From: Chrysaora quinquecirrha
Lineage: Eukaryota; Cnidaria; Scyphozoa; Semaeostomeae; Pelagiidae
Length of the DNA stretch: 64,000 nt
Assembly (NCBI GenBank): GCA_014526335.1
Contig: JACTAT010000044.1
Coordinates: 1,422,456 to 1,486,455, forward strand
Direction: 5' to 3'
Below are positions 54,154 through 64,000 of this stretch, one piece after another (the stretch's first letter is position 1; every line of letters starts with the position of its first letter). The notes beneath the pieces were generated by a model, which did no database searches, was not told where the DNA came from, and saw only the letters and a list, made by a program, of their open reading frames with translations. The position numbers and the translations under genes were made by a program.

Positions 54154-64000
<9,847 letters not shown>

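Overview
This is a eukaryotic, almost certainly animal, subtelomeric or telomere-derived block. It opens with perfect TTAGGG repeats. About half of the window is diverged TTAGGG-like satellite, and most of the rest is a second satellite with a TTAG (GTTA) core. The few unique islands are selfish elements known from animal genomes: Penelope-like reverse transcriptase, a zinc-finger non-LTR element of R2-like layout, an APE-type LINE with a C-terminal zinc finger, a CR1-like fragment and piggyBac-type MITEs. There is also one inverted-duplicated island with two small genes of a different kind. I see no rRNA, tRNA, CRISPR array or ordinary housekeeping gene. The species cannot be named; an invertebrate is likely. 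One 500-base N gap lies at 8,639-9,138, so the order across it is a scaffolding choice.

Layout: 1-1,910 telomeric and degenerate TTAGGG; 1,914-3,071 MITE end plus Penelope-like fragment; 3,072-4,395 TTAG satellite; 4,396-7,671 R2-like element copy A; 7,690-8,638 TTAG satellite; gap; 9,139-16,881 degenerate TTAGGG holding a LINE fragment (12,961-13,453) and 1.2-kb tandem repeats; 16,882-26,129 large inverted duplication; 26,179-28,475 unique island with imperfect terminal inverted repeats; 28,476-34,819 degenerate TTAGGG interrupted by an 886-bp piggyBac-type MITE; 34,820-40,980 second copy of the MITE end, Penelope-like fragment, satellite and R2-like element; 40,981-48,745 TTAG satellite with a LINE inserted at 43,317-46,286; 48,746-54,153 degenerate TTAGGG; 54,154-64,000 TTAG satellite.

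Two large rearrangements organise the window. First, about 0-8.6 kb and about 32-41.9 kb are a direct segmental duplication: both copies carry the same elements in the same order and share several disabling stops, and each then gained private mutations. Second, 16,882-26,129 is an inverted duplication around a 24-nt turn at 21,358-21,381. Its inner arms are identical for more than 100 bp, so it is young. Each arm carries a clustered, phased heat-shock-element array, a TATA box, a small Bcl-2-like ORF, a convergent acidic C2H2 zinc-finger ORF, and a decamer satellite that reverses polarity at the centre. One arm keeps the better Bcl-2-like ORF and the other keeps the better zinc-finger ORF.

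All retroelement ORFs are broken. The best candidate for something new is the inverted island at 17.1-25.2 kb: a Bcl-2-like gene behind what looks like a heat-shock promoter, inside a subtelomeric palindrome.
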